From Pseudoalteromonas lipolytica (GTDB lineage: Bacteria; Pseudomonadota; Gammaproteobacteria; Enterobacterales; Alteromonadaceae), in contig NZ_FPAZ01000015.1 in the NCBI RefSeq assembly GCF_900116435.1, forward strand, positions 41,728-105,727: a DNA stretch of 64,000 nt, in the 5' to 3' direction. A program made the position numbers and the translations under genes. A model generated the notes under the pieces. That model was not told the origin of the DNA. It made no database searches and saw only the letters and a list, made by a program, of their open reading frames with translations. Positions 55,761-64,000 of this stretch are shown here, piece after piece (positions within the stretch are counted from its first letter, which is position 1; the number at the start of each line of letters is the position of its first letter).

Positions 55761-57128
55761 TTAGCGATAAAGCGTATGTGCCCATTTAGTTAATCCGGCT
55801 GTTACGCTACCAAAATGGTCTCCATTGAGCATATCAATATTTCCCAGATGTGTTTTTAACGCTGCTTTAATTAATGGCGACTGGGCACTGCCTCCCGTTA
55901 AATAAATTACGTCGGGTGAAGTGCCGGCCTCTTGTATCGCCTGTTTAGCCAGTGCCACAATTTGGTTTATTGAATCTTCTACCGCTAAAGCTAAATCATT
56001 GAGCGTTAAACATTGACTCAACTCTGAATCTAAAAAGCTTAAATCAGTATTGAATGTGTCTGTTGATGAAAGTGCTATTTTTGCAGCCTCACCTTGCTGA
56101 ACCAACTGGTGACCTTGCTTATTTTGCTGTAAATGAATTAAGCGCTTAAATAAATCAGGTTGCTGCACTTCGCGCAATTGCGTAACAAGTTCTCGATGAT
56201 GAGCGTCACTATAAAATTGGCTTTGCAGGTTCACATCATTAATTTTGCACGCTTGCCAAAATGGCTGATTTGGTAAAGGTAAGCCCGACTTAAACTCAGT
56301 GCCTAAGCCTAATAATGGCATTAAGCCATGAAAGCTCAGGGCGATGTCTAAGTCATTGCCCCCTACTCGTTTACCACTGTGTGCTAAAAAGTCATTGTCG
56401 CGACATTGATTTTGACGAAAGCCTGGACCCATCTGCACAAATGAGCAATCACTGGTGCCCCCACCAATATCAACTACCAGTACTTTTTTATCCGCCTGTA
56501 GCGACGTTTCATAATCAATCCCCGCAGCCAGTGGCTCATATAAAAATGATACCTCTTTAAAACCCGCACGTTTTGCTGCTCGCTCTAAAATTCCCAGTGC
56601 CTGTTGGTTTGACTCTTCCCCGCCCACTGACTGAAAGTTTACAGGCCGACCAATCACTGTTTCAGTTAAGTTTTGCTGTAAAGACTGCTCTGCACGCTGC
56701 TTAATTTTTAAGATCATCGCTGTGGCTATGTCTTCAAAAAAGTTAATTTGACCTTGCTTTAAGCCGACTGCGCCAAAAAATGACTTGGGTGATTTAACGA
56801 AATAACCTTCTTCTGGAAATTGAACATACTCGCTAATCGCTTCACGACCAATAAATAAGGTTTCATCGCCTGTTTGAATATCTAAATCAGACTTCACACG
56901 GGGTATGGTATTGAGTAGCGCTTGGCGCTGTGCCCTAAATTCAGCTTCTTGATCGCTCCCTGTCAAATGTTTCGCAACAAAATCAACAACAAGTGCACTA
57001 TGGTGGGTATATAACGTTGATGGTAAATAGTGTTTGCCCTGCTCAAGCGGCACCAATGATACTTGCTGCTCATTATTCATCACACCTATTGCACAATTAG
57101 AGCTTCCGTAATCAAAGCCTGCAAACAT
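55761..57128 (-). CDS. yegD: YegD-like Hsp70-family protein
   Basis: A 455-residue actin-like ATPase that carries only the Hsp70 nucleotide-binding domain. It shows GFDYGSSNCAIGVM (phosphate 1), VVDIGGGTSDCSFVQMG (phosphate 2) and YLTGGSAQSP (adenosine motif), with no substrate-binding domain, as in E. coli YegD (450 residues). A chaperone-like role is assumed, with no defined client. It has an AGGTGA ribosome site before ATG 57128. Convergent with mgsA; preceded by the ligE terminator. Confidence 0.88.
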   Translation of the reverse strand: MFAGFDYGSSNCAIGVMNNEQQVSLVPLEQGKHYLPSTLYTHHSALVVDFVAKHLTGSDQEAEFRAQRQALLNTIPRVKSDLDIQTGDETLFIGREAISEYVQFPEEGYFVKSPKSFFGAVGLKQGQINFFEDIATAMILKIKQRAEQSLQQNLTETVIGRPVNFQSVGGEESNQQALGILERAAKRAGFKEVSFLYEPLAAGIDYETSLQADKKVLVVDIGGGTSDCSFVQMGPGFRQNQCRDNDFLAHSGKRVGGNDLDIALSFHGLMPLLGLGTEFKSGLPLPNQPFWQACKINDVNLQSQFYSDAHHRELVTQLREVQQPDLFKRLIHLQQNKQGHQLVQQGEAAKIALSSTDTFNTDLSFLDSELSQCLTLNDLALAVEDSINQIVALAKQAIQEAGTSPDVIYLTGGSAQSPLIKAALKTHLGNIDMLNGDHFGSVTAGLTKWAHTLYR

Positions 57129-57147
57129 TCTATCACCTATACATCAA

Positions 57148-57187
57148 CAAAAAGGCCGCGAAATTTACCATAGTCGCGGCCATTTTT
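57148..57187. terminator. Terminator after the periplasmic DNA ligase gene
   Basis: GGCCGCGA (57154-57161) and TCGCGGCC (57174-57181) form a perfect 8-bp stem with a 12-nt loop. Five T follow on the minus strand, and TTTTTG on the plus strand. It ends the minus-strand ligase transcript before yegD. Confidence 0.85.
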
Positions 57188-57200
57188 GAATGCTTAAACG

Positions 57201-58046
57201 TTACAGCGGTACTCGCTCATGTAAAAAGCTCGCGAAACGTGGCAAACCATTTTTAGTAAATCCATGATATTTATAAGTAATGGTGCTACCTATCGCAGGA
57301 GGAAATTGCCGTTGCTTATCAGAAAACCCCGAACCTATTTTAAATTCAACACCCTCGGCATTGCGCACCTTAAGTGCACCTAACATATTTTTATACTTAC
57401 CTTTGCCAGGAAAGTGAGCAATCACGACCGCTTCTGCATCAAGATAAGGCTTAAGCTTTAACAAAGCATCACTGCGACCCGCTTTATGTGTAGCTAAAGC
57501 AAGGTGCAACATTACGCCTTCAGCGCCCTTCGCAACAAGCTCATCCATAAATAAGCTTAGCTGATGGTTATCGGTAAACCGTCTTTGTTTGACTGCTCTG
57601 ATATGCTCTGCGTTAATTTGCGTTACTAAGCCTGCGTAATTCTGATACCGCTGACTAAATGGCAACGTAGCATCAGGCATATCAAATACCTGATAACTTA
57701 CTGTGTGCCACTCGCTATCGTTCGGTTGATGTGTGCGAACAATCCCGCTAAGGTTGGCAAAATCTTGGCGTTTCGTCCACAACTCACCATCGAGCCAAAC
57801 ATCAGGCAATGGGGCTGTAAACCAAACGGGTGCATGGATGAGGTGACCATTACGAGTGACAAGTTTATTTCCTGTCCAAATGGCTCTTATACCGTCATAC
57901 TTTTCGCTCACTAAGTAATCATTAATATTTACCTTGTCTGCATCATAAACATTAGCAAGGAGAACATCTGGGGTGACTGCTGCGGTGGATGAAAAACTGA
58001 TAACGAGTAAAAACACAGACAGGTGCTTTTTAATAAAGGTAATCAT
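57201..58046 (-). CDS. ligE: Periplasmic ATP-dependent DNA ligase (LigE-type)
   Basis: A 281-residue minimal ATP-dependent DNA ligase with a signal peptide (hydrophobic core ending SSTAAV). Motif I is EKYDGIRA with the adenylated Lys; motif III is WLDGELW, motif IV GAEGVMLH and motif V LLKLKPYLDAEAVVI. A compact OB-fold follows, ending in the basic RVPL tail. Secreted ligases of this kind (Lig E) occur in Haemophilus, Neisseria and Vibrio and are thought to act on DNA in the periplasm or outside the cell. AAGGAAG precedes ATG 58046. Confidence 0.88.
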   Translation of the reverse strand: MITFIKKHLSVFLLVISFSSTAAVTPDVLLANVYDADKVNINDYLVSEKYDGIRAIWTGNKLVTRNGHLIHAPVWFTAPLPDVWLDGELWTKRQDFANLSGIVRTHQPNDSEWHTVSYQVFDMPDATLPFSQRYQNYAGLVTQINAEHIRAVKQRRFTDNHQLSLFMDELVAKGAEGVMLHLALATHKAGRSDALLKLKPYLDAEAVVIAHFPGKGKYKNMLGALKVRNAEGVEFKIGSGFSDKQRQFPPAIGSTITYKYHGFTKNGLPRFASFLHERVPL

Positions 58047-58074
58047 AATTGCTTCCTTGCAGTAATTAATAACA

Positions 58075-58100
58075 ACGTGACCATAATCGAGTAGTCACGT
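58075..58100. terminator. Weak hairpin between HAD phosphatase and ligase genes
   Basis: ACGTGAC and GTCACGT pair around a 12-nt loop. On the minus strand the arm is followed by TGTTATTAATT, on the plus strand by TTTTCC. Probably ends the HAD phosphatase transcript partially. Confidence 0.4.
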
Positions 58101-58109
58101 TTTCCTTTA

Positions 58110-58766
58110 CTATAGTTTAGTTTGTACCCATTTGAAAACTTCTTGAAGATTTGCCATGACCGCGGCTGCTTTTGAAAAATCGTGTTCAACGGTAAAGTGA
58201 TTAGGCACTGCAAACACACTAACATTAGCGTTATTTGCTGCTGTAACACCGGTAAATGTATCTTCAACAGCGATAGCCTCATCGGCATTAATATTCAGGC
58301 TTTTAAGGGCGAGTTGATAGGGTTCACCTGCAGGTTTAGGGTTTTTGACATCGTCTTTCGTGACAATACAATCAAACCAATCAAATATGCCATATCCCTT
58401 TAAAATCGGATACGCTTCATCTTTAGCACTTCCTGTTACTAAGGCCATTTTTAAACCACTTTCTTTAACTTGCTCAAGCACGTCTTTTGCGTGTGGCATT
58501 AAAGCCGGTAAGTTTGCACTCACAAAATGACCAAATGCAGTGTATTTCGCGTCTGTAAGCGCCTGAGGCGAAATAGTTAATTGATAGTTTTCAACCACTT
58601 CTTTCGCTGCCTCAAGGGTTGGCCTGCCCGAAAATCGCTGGCAAAAAGTGGCTTCATCATAGTGAACGCCAAACGGCGCTAAAATGTCATTCCAGATATT
58701 AAAATGCACACTTTCAGAGTCGACAAGTGTGCCATCCATATCAAACAATACTGCTTTTAAAGTCAT
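58110..58766 (-). CDS. HAD superfamily phosphatase (subfamily IA, phosphoglucomutase-like)
   Basis: A 218-residue phosphohydrolase. Motif I is VLFDMDGTLVDSESVH, motif II ALVTGSAKDEA, the Lys is in NPKPAGEPY, and motif III is AVEDTFTGVTAA. The cap domain, between residues about 15 and 85, fits beta-phosphoglucomutase/YcjU-like members, so the substrate is a small sugar phosphate or similar. The start is the second ATG at 58766: AAAGGA sits 6 nt before it and abuts the ATG at 58772. Confidence 0.85.
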   Translation of the reverse strand: MTLKAVLFDMDGTLVDSESVHFNIWNDILAPFGVHYDEATFCQRFSGRPTLEAAKEVVENYQLTISPQALTDAKYTAFGHFVSANLPALMPHAKDVLEQVKESGLKMALVTGSAKDEAYPILKGYGIFDWFDCIVTKDDVKNPKPAGEPYQLALKSLNINADEAIAVEDTFTGVTAANNANVSVFAVPNHFTVEHDFSKAAAVMANLQEVFKWVQTKL

Positions 58767-58789
58767 CCTCATTCCTTTTACAGTCTAAA

Positions 58790-58815
58790 AGATAAAAGGT
58801 GCCATTTGGCACCTT
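58790..58815 (-). terminator. Terminator after the 99-residue gene
   Basis: AAGGTGCC and GGCACCTT form an 8-bp stem around a 4-nt loop, followed on the minus strand by TTATCTTTT. It lies directly after the stop of the minus-strand gene at 58832. Confidence 0.7.
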
Positions 58816-58831
58816 CGATAAATATAATATG

Positions 58832-59131
58832 TTACTCAGTTAAACCCGCAGGTGGCTCTGCAAAAGCCTCTTCACCCGTTTCAACATCAACCAACTCATA
58901 GCCACGCTGCTTTCTAACCACTTTCAATATAGGTTTTGAAAAAGCGGTTTTTAAACGATCTGCATCGGCTTCTAGTTCTTCAACAGTATGACCAAACGGT
59001 GCGGCACCTGTTTCAGACCAATTGGTCACTTTGCCATTGAGATTATATTCAACTTCGTGAATTTGATATTGTGCAGCCTCATCTTTAGTCGCTTCACAAA
59101 AAATGACACGGTAATTCCAAAATCCAGCCAT
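58832..59131 (-). CDS. Small conserved-looking protein of unknown function
   Basis: A 99-residue acidic soluble protein, not recognised. It reads as one compact domain: WNYRVIFCEATKDEAAQYQIHEVEYN, then an amphipathic helix with Glu/Asp repeats (VEELEADADRLKTAF) and VVRKQRGYELVDVETGEE. It has a plausible ribosome site (AGAGA) and its own terminator, which supports it as a real gene. It sits between the TonB receptor gene and the HAD gene on the same strand. Confidence 0.65.
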   Translation of the reverse strand: MAGFWNYRVIFCEATKDEAAQYQIHEVEYNLNGKVTNWSETGAAPFGHTVEELEADADRLKTAFSKPILKVVRKQRGYELVDVETGEEAFAEPPAGLTE

Positions 59132-59195
59132 GATAGTTCTCTTATAAATTAAGTTATAACCCGTACTTTATCAGTAACAAGAAGGTTTATAAACG

Positions 59196-59223
59196 AAAAA
59201 ACCCGCTATAAAGCGGGTTTTAA
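59196..59223 (-). terminator. TonB-dependent receptor terminator
   Basis: AAACCCGCT and AGCGGGTTT pair around a 4-nt loop. On the minus strand, T-rich sequence follows the right arm, 18 nt after the receptor stop at 59241. Confidence 0.85.
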
Positions 59224-59240
59224 AAACGTAACGTTTAAGG

Positions 59241-61532
59241 TTAGAAGAACTTAACCTTAAACTCTACACCAACAAAGCGGCCTTCATTAACCATTGCTGT
59301 GTTGTTGTTGAAGTCGATTGCACCAATTGCTTGTTGCTCGTCAAATAAGTTACGTGCAAATACAGCAGCTTCATACTCATAGTCACCTTCTGACCATGCA
59401 TAACCACTACGTAAACCCACTTCTGTTAATGACTTGCCTTCAAACTCAACTGACTCATATAAGAAGTAGTTGATTTCGCTACGGTAAGACACGTCAGCAT
59501 AGGTGAAGAATTCACCGCCAGCGAGTTCTTTACTGTAACGTAGTGTAAGGTTTGAAATCCACTCAGGTGCATGTGGTAAGCTGTTTCCATCAATAAACGC
59601 TTTGCCATCAACAACCGGGTCGGTAATTGTTAAACTTGGACGCTGTGGAACCGCAATAGATACGTTTTTGTCTTTAAGTTCAGTGTTATTATAACTTAAG
59701 TTAAATGTTGCGTTTAACTCATCAGTTAACATCCACTCTGTGTCTAACTCAAAACCATAGCCAGTTGTTTTATCAGCATTAAGTAAACGAGTTGTGTTCG
59801 CTGTACCGCCAACAGCAGTTAACTGTTGGTCGTCCATATTAAAATAGAACACGGTCGCATTAACACGGCCACGGCCGTCTAATACATCTGATTTAACACC
59901 CATTTCATAAGATGTCACGGTTTCTGAATCCGCTTTGGTTACTTCGTCTGCAAAAGTAATACGGCCCTGAATACTAGGTGCACGGAATGTATTAGCAACA
60001 CGCGCATATAGATTTACATCATCATTAAACTTGTAAGAAGCTGAAATATCCCAACTGATATGATCATCACTCGCATCTTCTGTACGCGTTATATCAGTTT
60101 GGCACTGCATTAGGTCATTGTTACATTCGTTTAAATCGGCTGGTACAATTTTACGGACCGCAACAAAGTCTTTATCGTCATCTGAGTAACGAAGGCCCGC
60201 AGTTAGCTTCAAATCGTCGGTTAAAGTGTAATCGACCGTACCAAATACAGCCCAAGCTTTAGTATCTTGCTGCTGATTAACATAGCCATTCAATGCACCA
60301 CCAGCCAAAGTATTATAACCAAAGTTATCAATGCTTACTGACTCGTCGAAATAGAATAAGCCCGTTTGATAGTTAAAATCACCGACAAAATTACTCGAGA
60401 TACGAAGTTCTTGTGTGTATTGGTCATGCTTTGGTAAACCACTTTCACTTTCTGAAGGGAAAGGAATAATACCAGGGCCTTGGTAGTCGCCTAAGAATGC
60501 TGCGCCATAGCCACCATCAATATCACCACGAGAGTTAACTTTTGCACTTTCCCAGCCTGTGATTGAAGTAATTGTATGGGCTTCAAGATCATACTCAAGT
60601 TTTAAGCTTACACCTTCAGCATCTACTCTTTGGAATTCACGTGCAGCGGCATCATGATAGACCACATCGTCTTGAAAGCCATCGACTAAGTCGTTTGAAC
60701 CCGCTTTGATGGCATTCGCACGGAATGGAATTGGAGTACCTTCCATGTTACGAACGTGGTAATTAAGTAATGCTGAAAAATCGTCTTTTTCATACAAGAA
60801 CTGTATACGAGCAGCTCTATCGGTATAGCCACCTAGTATGTCATCTTGTTCAAAACCTGGGGCGCGATTATCAATATAATCATCTTTATCTTGCCATAAA
60901 ACAGAAACACGAGCTGATAAATTATCTGTCAGGCCACCACCAACAGCACCTCTAAAGTCAATCGCATTATTAGTACCGTAAGAAACTGAGCTAAACCCGT
61001 CAAACTCTTGACTTGGTTTTACTGTGTCAAACTTAACAAGACCGGCTGGCGTGTTGCGACCGAACAACGTACCTTGTGGACCACGAAGTACTTCTACACG
61101 TGCCACGTCAAATACAGGAAAACCTTTTAAGATTGCGTTTTCTTGAACGACATCATCAACAACAAGCGATACCGGTTGTGAAGCATTTAAATCGAAGTCA
61201 GTGTTACCTAGACCACGAACATAAAAGCGAGGGAATGTACGACCATACGAAGATTCAATTGATAAGCTTGGAATTTTCGCATTCATAAAACGAATATCCA
61301 TACCAGCTGAACTATAAGCATCAAGCTTATCACCTTGTAGAGCCGAAACAGCAACAGGTACTTCCTGTGCGTTCTCTACACGCTTACGCGCGGTGATTTG
61401 AATGACTTCTAATTGGTTGGTTTTTTCAGCAGTGGCTTCTTCTGCAATAGAAGAAAATGAAGTACCTGCTACTGCAGAGAACAACGTTGCATTAATTAGG
61501 GTTGCTAACGTAGATCTTTTCATTGCTTTCAT
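59241..61532 (-). CDS. TonB-dependent outer-membrane receptor
   Basis: A 763-residue receptor. It has a signal peptide, a TonB-box-like stretch (LEVIQITARKR), and the plug domain (VPVAVSALQGDKLDAY, YVRGLGNTDFD, DDVVQE, VEVLRGPQGTLFGRNTPAG, with the canonical LRGPQGTLFGRN motif). A 22-strand barrel follows, ending in VGVEFKVKFF with terminal Phe. Substrate unknown; the barrel type with a long loop resembles receptors of marine bacteria for complex molecules rather than clear siderophore receptors. ATG 61532 is used instead of the upstream TTG at 61568, which has no ribosome site. It is monocistronic. Confidence 0.9.
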   Translation of the reverse strand: MKAMKRSTLATLINATLFSAVAGTSFSSIAEEATAEKTNQLEVIQITARKRVENAQEVPVAVSALQGDKLDAYSSAGMDIRFMNAKIPSLSIESSYGRTFPRFYVRGLGNTDFDLNASQPVSLVVDDVVQENAILKGFPVFDVARVEVLRGPQGTLFGRNTPAGLVKFDTVKPSQEFDGFSSVSYGTNNAIDFRGAVGGGLTDNLSARVSVLWQDKDDYIDNRAPGFEQDDILGGYTDRAARIQFLYEKDDFSALLNYHVRNMEGTPIPFRANAIKAGSNDLVDGFQDDVVYHDAAAREFQRVDAEGVSLKLEYDLEAHTITSITGWESAKVNSRGDIDGGYGAAFLGDYQGPGIIPFPSESESGLPKHDQYTQELRISSNFVGDFNYQTGLFYFDESVSIDNFGYNTLAGGALNGYVNQQQDTKAWAVFGTVDYTLTDDLKLTAGLRYSDDDKDFVAVRKIVPADLNECNNDLMQCQTDITRTEDASDDHISWDISASYKFNDDVNLYARVANTFRAPSIQGRITFADEVTKADSETVTSYEMGVKSDVLDGRGRVNATVFYFNMDDQQLTAVGGTANTTRLLNADKTTGYGFELDTEWMLTDELNATFNLSYNNTELKDKNVSIAVPQRPSLTITDPVVDGKAFIDGNSLPHAPEWISNLTLRYSKELAGGEFFTYADVSYRSEINYFLYESVEFEGKSLTEVGLRSGYAWSEGDYEYEAAVFARNLFDEQQAIGAIDFNNNTAMVNEGRFVGVEFKVKFF

Positions 61533-61900
61533 GTCGGGTTTTAACCTTTTTAATGCACTCTTATTCAACGGTGATGATGTTGCGTCAATTCATTTGACGG
61601 GTTCGGCCAATTTTTCGCGCCTTGTAATAAGCTGCGCGGACCTCTTAATCGAGAGTGCAAAACGAGGTAAAGAGGCTGAACGAACGCTGACGATTATAAC
61701 ACTTCATAACGCTTTTACTGCATTAAAAATGATAAATAAACAAGTTTTTTACAACAGTTAGCGACAACATCGACACATTTAGAGGATTTTATGCAAATAT
61801 TTTTTATTTTAGCGGACATATGTCCTGTTCAATTAAATGCAAGAATGTGTATACATTATGCGCAAATGATAACGACTGTCATTTAAGCGTCCATTGTCCA
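61533..61900. other. 368-bp intergenic region upstream of the TonB receptor gene
   Basis: No gene was found. It contains a consensus -10 on the minus strand (TATAAT, complement of 61693-61698), implying a receptor leader of about 150 nt. It also holds two short palindromes, GGACATATGTCC at 61814-61825 and TGTATACA at 61848-61855, in the part near the MscS gene end. Confidence 0.55.
61693..61698 (-). promoter_or_regulatory. Probable -10 element of the TonB receptor gene
   Basis: A perfect TATAAT on the minus strand, preceded by TGT. No recognisable -35 at 16-18 nt, so an activator or extended -10 use is possible. Confidence 0.4.
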
Positions 61901-63592
61901 CTAATCGGTTACTCGCGCAAATTCTGGGTTAGCAAGCTCACAATGATGCTCGTTCAACAACCCCAAAATAGCCAAGTTCAACTCCTCAATTACTTCCATA
62001 TAAAATGCAAAATCAACAGTCTCTACGTAGCTTAGTACATCAACTTGCAAAGCCCAAGGTGTAAAGCCTTTAAAGCGTACCCGACATGGCTCAAACGCTA
62101 TGTATTGATGTTTCTCTAATAACTCTCTCACTGCCTGCATGAAGCTTTCTAAGTTCTGCTTGAGTGTGTTTGCACTAAGCATCAGCTTTGGCCGATACGA
62201 AATACGCTCTCGCTCAGAAATATTTTCCAGTTGCATATCAACAAATTTAGCATTGGCCACATAGATAACAGAGCGGTCTAATGTACGAATACGCGTGGCT
62301 CTAAGCCCTATCTCTTCAATTGTTCCAAGATGGCTGCCAAATTTACATAAGCTACCAATTTTGACCGGTGCAGAGATATATAAGGTGATTGCGCCTATAA
62401 TATTTTCGACCGTTTTTTGTGCTGCAAGCGCAATTGCTAAGCCACCTATCCCTAAACCAGCCAATAACGTCGTCGCATTAAACCCCAAATTCTCAAACCA
62501 CATAAACAGCACAATAATGACGATGCTGGTTTTAAGTACATTGCTTACAGGACGTAATAAGAACACTCCCTGTGGTTTATCTTGCATAATGAAGCGATTA
62601 CTTAGCCTATGCTTGGCGATATCAACCGCTCTTAAGCATACCCATGCCCAAGCTATTAATAACACCGTTGCGCCATGAAATAGAGCCAGTACGGCAATGG
62701 TCACATTAGATTGATCACTTAACGATCGCGACATTAATACGGCCAGTAATAAACAAACAGGCCCGTTAATAAACCGTACGACATCTTTTTCGACTGGGAC
62801 CTTTAAATGCGCAAGCACAAAGGTCACTATGCGCGTTAAAATGACTGCAACCACTAAAAATAACAAAAATGTGAATGCAAAATAAATCCACTGCCAGAGC
62901 ATTACCCCTAAAAACTCGACATCAGGCAAGCGCTTATATAACCATTCACCCACTCGATTATATCCATACTCTTTCGTCAGTAAGGGAATTTGACTTACCG
63001 TTGCATTTGAAATTTTCCAAATACGGTTGCCTGTTTTTTCATCTGGCACGATTTGCAATAAAATTTGCACCTTGCCCTGTGATGTCGAGATCTCTCCCAC
63101 TAAGTCACGATAACTCGGCACACTTTCATTTTGCTTTCCTTTTGGCTTATTACTTAAGCTATCAACATCAACCCATAAGGTTCGGTCGAGGACCACAGAT
63201 AAGTTTTCGGCAAGTTGTGCCTTACCAATAGCTTCAACATCTTTCGGCAGGTTACGATAATCGAGGTAAAAACTGGCACGTTCAAAGTCACGGGCACGGG
63301 TTGCTTTTAAATAACCTTGCATTGAACTTCTCGGGGTCATCCGAGAAAAGGCATCGAACGGTAATTCATCAGTCGGTTCAACTAACTTAGAATCAGGTTG
63401 TGAGGTAACGGCTTGTTGGGTTTGGTTCTCGGGTTTTGTTTCGGTGTGCTCTTCTTTATTGTCTTTATCGATAAGCGACTTAACGGTCACTTCGGGAGTT
63501 GTCGTTGCAGTCACAGGCTGCGAAAACAGTACCATGCAACACAGTAATAACCCAACTAGCTCTAGCGTAAACTTCTTAGCTATACTCTTCAC
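61901..63592 (-). CDS. MscS-family mechanosensitive channel
   Basis: A 563-residue channel, twice the size of E. coli MscS. A signal peptide and a periplasmic N-terminal domain (to about 215) are followed by about five helices. The MscS pore helix GLGIGGLAIALAAQKTVENIIGAITLY then leads into the cytosolic beta and vestibule domains (VGTIEEIGLRATRIRTLD-like LGTIEEIGLRATRIRTL). It releases solutes during osmotic downshift or swelling. GTG start at 63592 with AGGAAAG upstream. It is a single gene. Confidence 0.88.
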   Translation of the reverse strand: MKSIAKKFTLELVGLLLCCMVLFSQPVTATTTPEVTVKSLIDKDNKEEHTETKPENQTQQAVTSQPDSKLVEPTDELPFDAFSRMTPRSSMQGYLKATRARDFERASFYLDYRNLPKDVEAIGKAQLAENLSVVLDRTLWVDVDSLSNKPKGKQNESVPSYRDLVGEISTSQGKVQILLQIVPDEKTGNRIWKISNATVSQIPLLTKEYGYNRVGEWLYKRLPDVEFLGVMLWQWIYFAFTFLLFLVVAVILTRIVTFVLAHLKVPVEKDVVRFINGPVCLLLAVLMSRSLSDQSNVTIAVLALFHGATVLLIAWAWVCLRAVDIAKHRLSNRFIMQDKPQGVFLLRPVSNVLKTSIVIIVLFMWFENLGFNATTLLAGLGIGGLAIALAAQKTVENIIGAITLYISAPVKIGSLCKFGSHLGTIEEIGLRATRIRTLDRSVIYVANAKFVDMQLENISERERISYRPKLMLSANTLKQNLESFMQAVRELLEKHQYIAFEPCRVRFKGFTPWALQVDVLSYVETVDFAFYMEVIEELNLAILGLLNEHHCELANPEFARVTD

Positions 63593-63671
63593 ACTTCTTT
63601 CCTTGTCCGAAAAACTTTAAACCATAGAAAAATTTATCTTTTTAAATTAGAGCATGCTTTCATTAACTGTA

Positions 63672-64000
63672 CAGGGCAACCGCATACTTTTACCCAAAAA
63701 TAAGCTCTGCTCTGAATTCATCGGCCCAGCCAGCCATTTTGAGTTTGCTTCTCATGCTGGCTTTCTTGGGGTGTAAACGAGCCATATTCAAACAAAATCG
63801 CCTAATCACTCCGACATTTTCCGCTCCGTCCTCTTTGCGTATTCGGCTATCATCTTCTTTAAACGTCACGTCTAACACCCAGTGGACTTTATTTTCGACT
63901 TCCCAGTGTGCTCGGATAGCCTGGTTGACCGCAGCGGGGTCAATATCCAGTGAACTGATGTAATATTGCGTTTCAGTGCTCACCTCTTTGTCTTTAAGGT
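63672..64000 (-). mobile_element. Partial ISAs1-family insertion sequence
   Basis: The right end of an insertion sequence continuing past the window. CAGGGCAACCGCATAC beginning near 63672 looks like the terminal inverted repeat: ISAs1-family ends often start CAGG. Only the 3' part of the transposase gene is inside. Target duplication cannot be checked without the other end. Confidence 0.6.
63690..64000 (-). CDS. ISAs1-family transposase, C-terminal part (truncated by window edge)
   Basis: At least 103 residues, open in frame to the window edge. It contains TQYYISSL, IRAHWEVENKVHWVLDVTFKEDDSRIR and NMARLHPKK, the C-terminal DDE region of ISAs1-type transposases (as in the E. coli H-repeat proteins), including the catalytic Glu in VEN. 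It ends at 63690, 18 nt before the inverted repeat. The frame is intact as far as visible, so it may be functional. Confidence 0.8.
   Translation of the reverse strand, partial: LKDKEVSTETQYYISSLDIDPAAVNQAIRAHWEVENKVHWVLDVTFKEDDSRIRKEDGAENVGVIRRFCLNMARLHPKKASMRSKLKMAGWADEFRAELIFG

Noticed and set aside
61866..61887. Fur-box-like AAATGAT...GTCATTT
   Set aside because: The spacing between the arms is too long for the 19-bp Fur dyad and the internal GATAAT units are missing.
61820..62035. Plus-strand frame overlapping the MscS gene end
   Set aside because: Mostly antisense to the channel gene, no ribosome site, no recognisable protein features.
62295..62678. 127-residue plus-strand frame antisense to MscS
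   Set aside because: Complete shadow of the conserved pore-domain coding sequence on the other strand.

Overview
This 64 kb window is chromosomal DNA of a Gram-negative marine-type gammaproteobacterium, most likely Alteromonadales and probably Pseudoalteromonas. The grounds are the AT-rich base composition, the E. coli-type bcs genes, TyrR with the HppD/FahA tyrosine route, many outer-membrane and TonB-linked proteins, and short GC-hairpin/T-tract terminators. The genus is inferred from gene content only. No rRNA, tRNA or CRISPR array was seen.

Layout: (1) 0.1-5.2 kb holds a GhrA-like 2-hydroxyacid dehydrogenase, a two-domain acyltransferase resembling the ornithine-lipid synthase OlsF, DapE, and OmpW. 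(2) 5.5-24.1 kb is a tightly packed seven-gene operon, the most unusual part of the window. It contains homologues of all three core poly-gamma-glutamate (PGA) genes: a CapA-type lipoprotein, a membrane protein with two CapC/PgsC-like units, and a very large CapB/PgsB amide ligase. Between them lie a CHASE2-like membrane sensor, an anchored periplasmic protein, a lipoprotein resembling PGA hydrolases, and a 1424-residue outer-membrane barrel protein. I read it as a Gram-negative synthesis-and-export machine for a gamma-polyglutamate-like polymer, with envelope parts arranged by analogy to the cellulose system. (3) 24.5-27.2 kb holds a thioesterase, a secreted orphan protein and TyrR.

(4) 27.3-41.6 kb is a complete E. 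coli-type cellulose locus: bcsEFG on the minus strand, divergent from bcsRQABZC. BcsF is a 58-residue gene lying between bcsE and bcsG. BcsZ carries Asn where the E. coli enzyme has its catalytic Asp. BcsA (PilZ) and BcsE (RxGD) both point to cyclic-di-GMP control, although the window holds no cyclase or phosphodiesterase.

(5) 41.8-64 kb is mostly housekeeping and accessory genes: a POT peptide transporter, a UshA-like metallophosphatase lipoprotein with a lectin-like tail, HppD and FahA (homogentisate dioxygenase and maleylacetoacetate isomerase are not here), an M23 peptidase/bactofilin pair, a DUF4442 hotdog protein, a Bcr/CflA efflux pump, a secreted subtilase, a LysE exporter, methylglyoxal synthase, a YegD-type Hsp70, a periplasmic ATP-dependent DNA ligase, a HAD phosphatase, a TonB-dependent receptor and an MscS channel. 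The right edge cuts into an ISAs1-family insertion sequence.

Taken together, the window encodes two separate extracellular polymer systems, cellulose and a predicted polyglutamate, within about 36 kb. Starts given here differ from the longest open frame wherever a Shine-Dalgarno sequence clearly decides.
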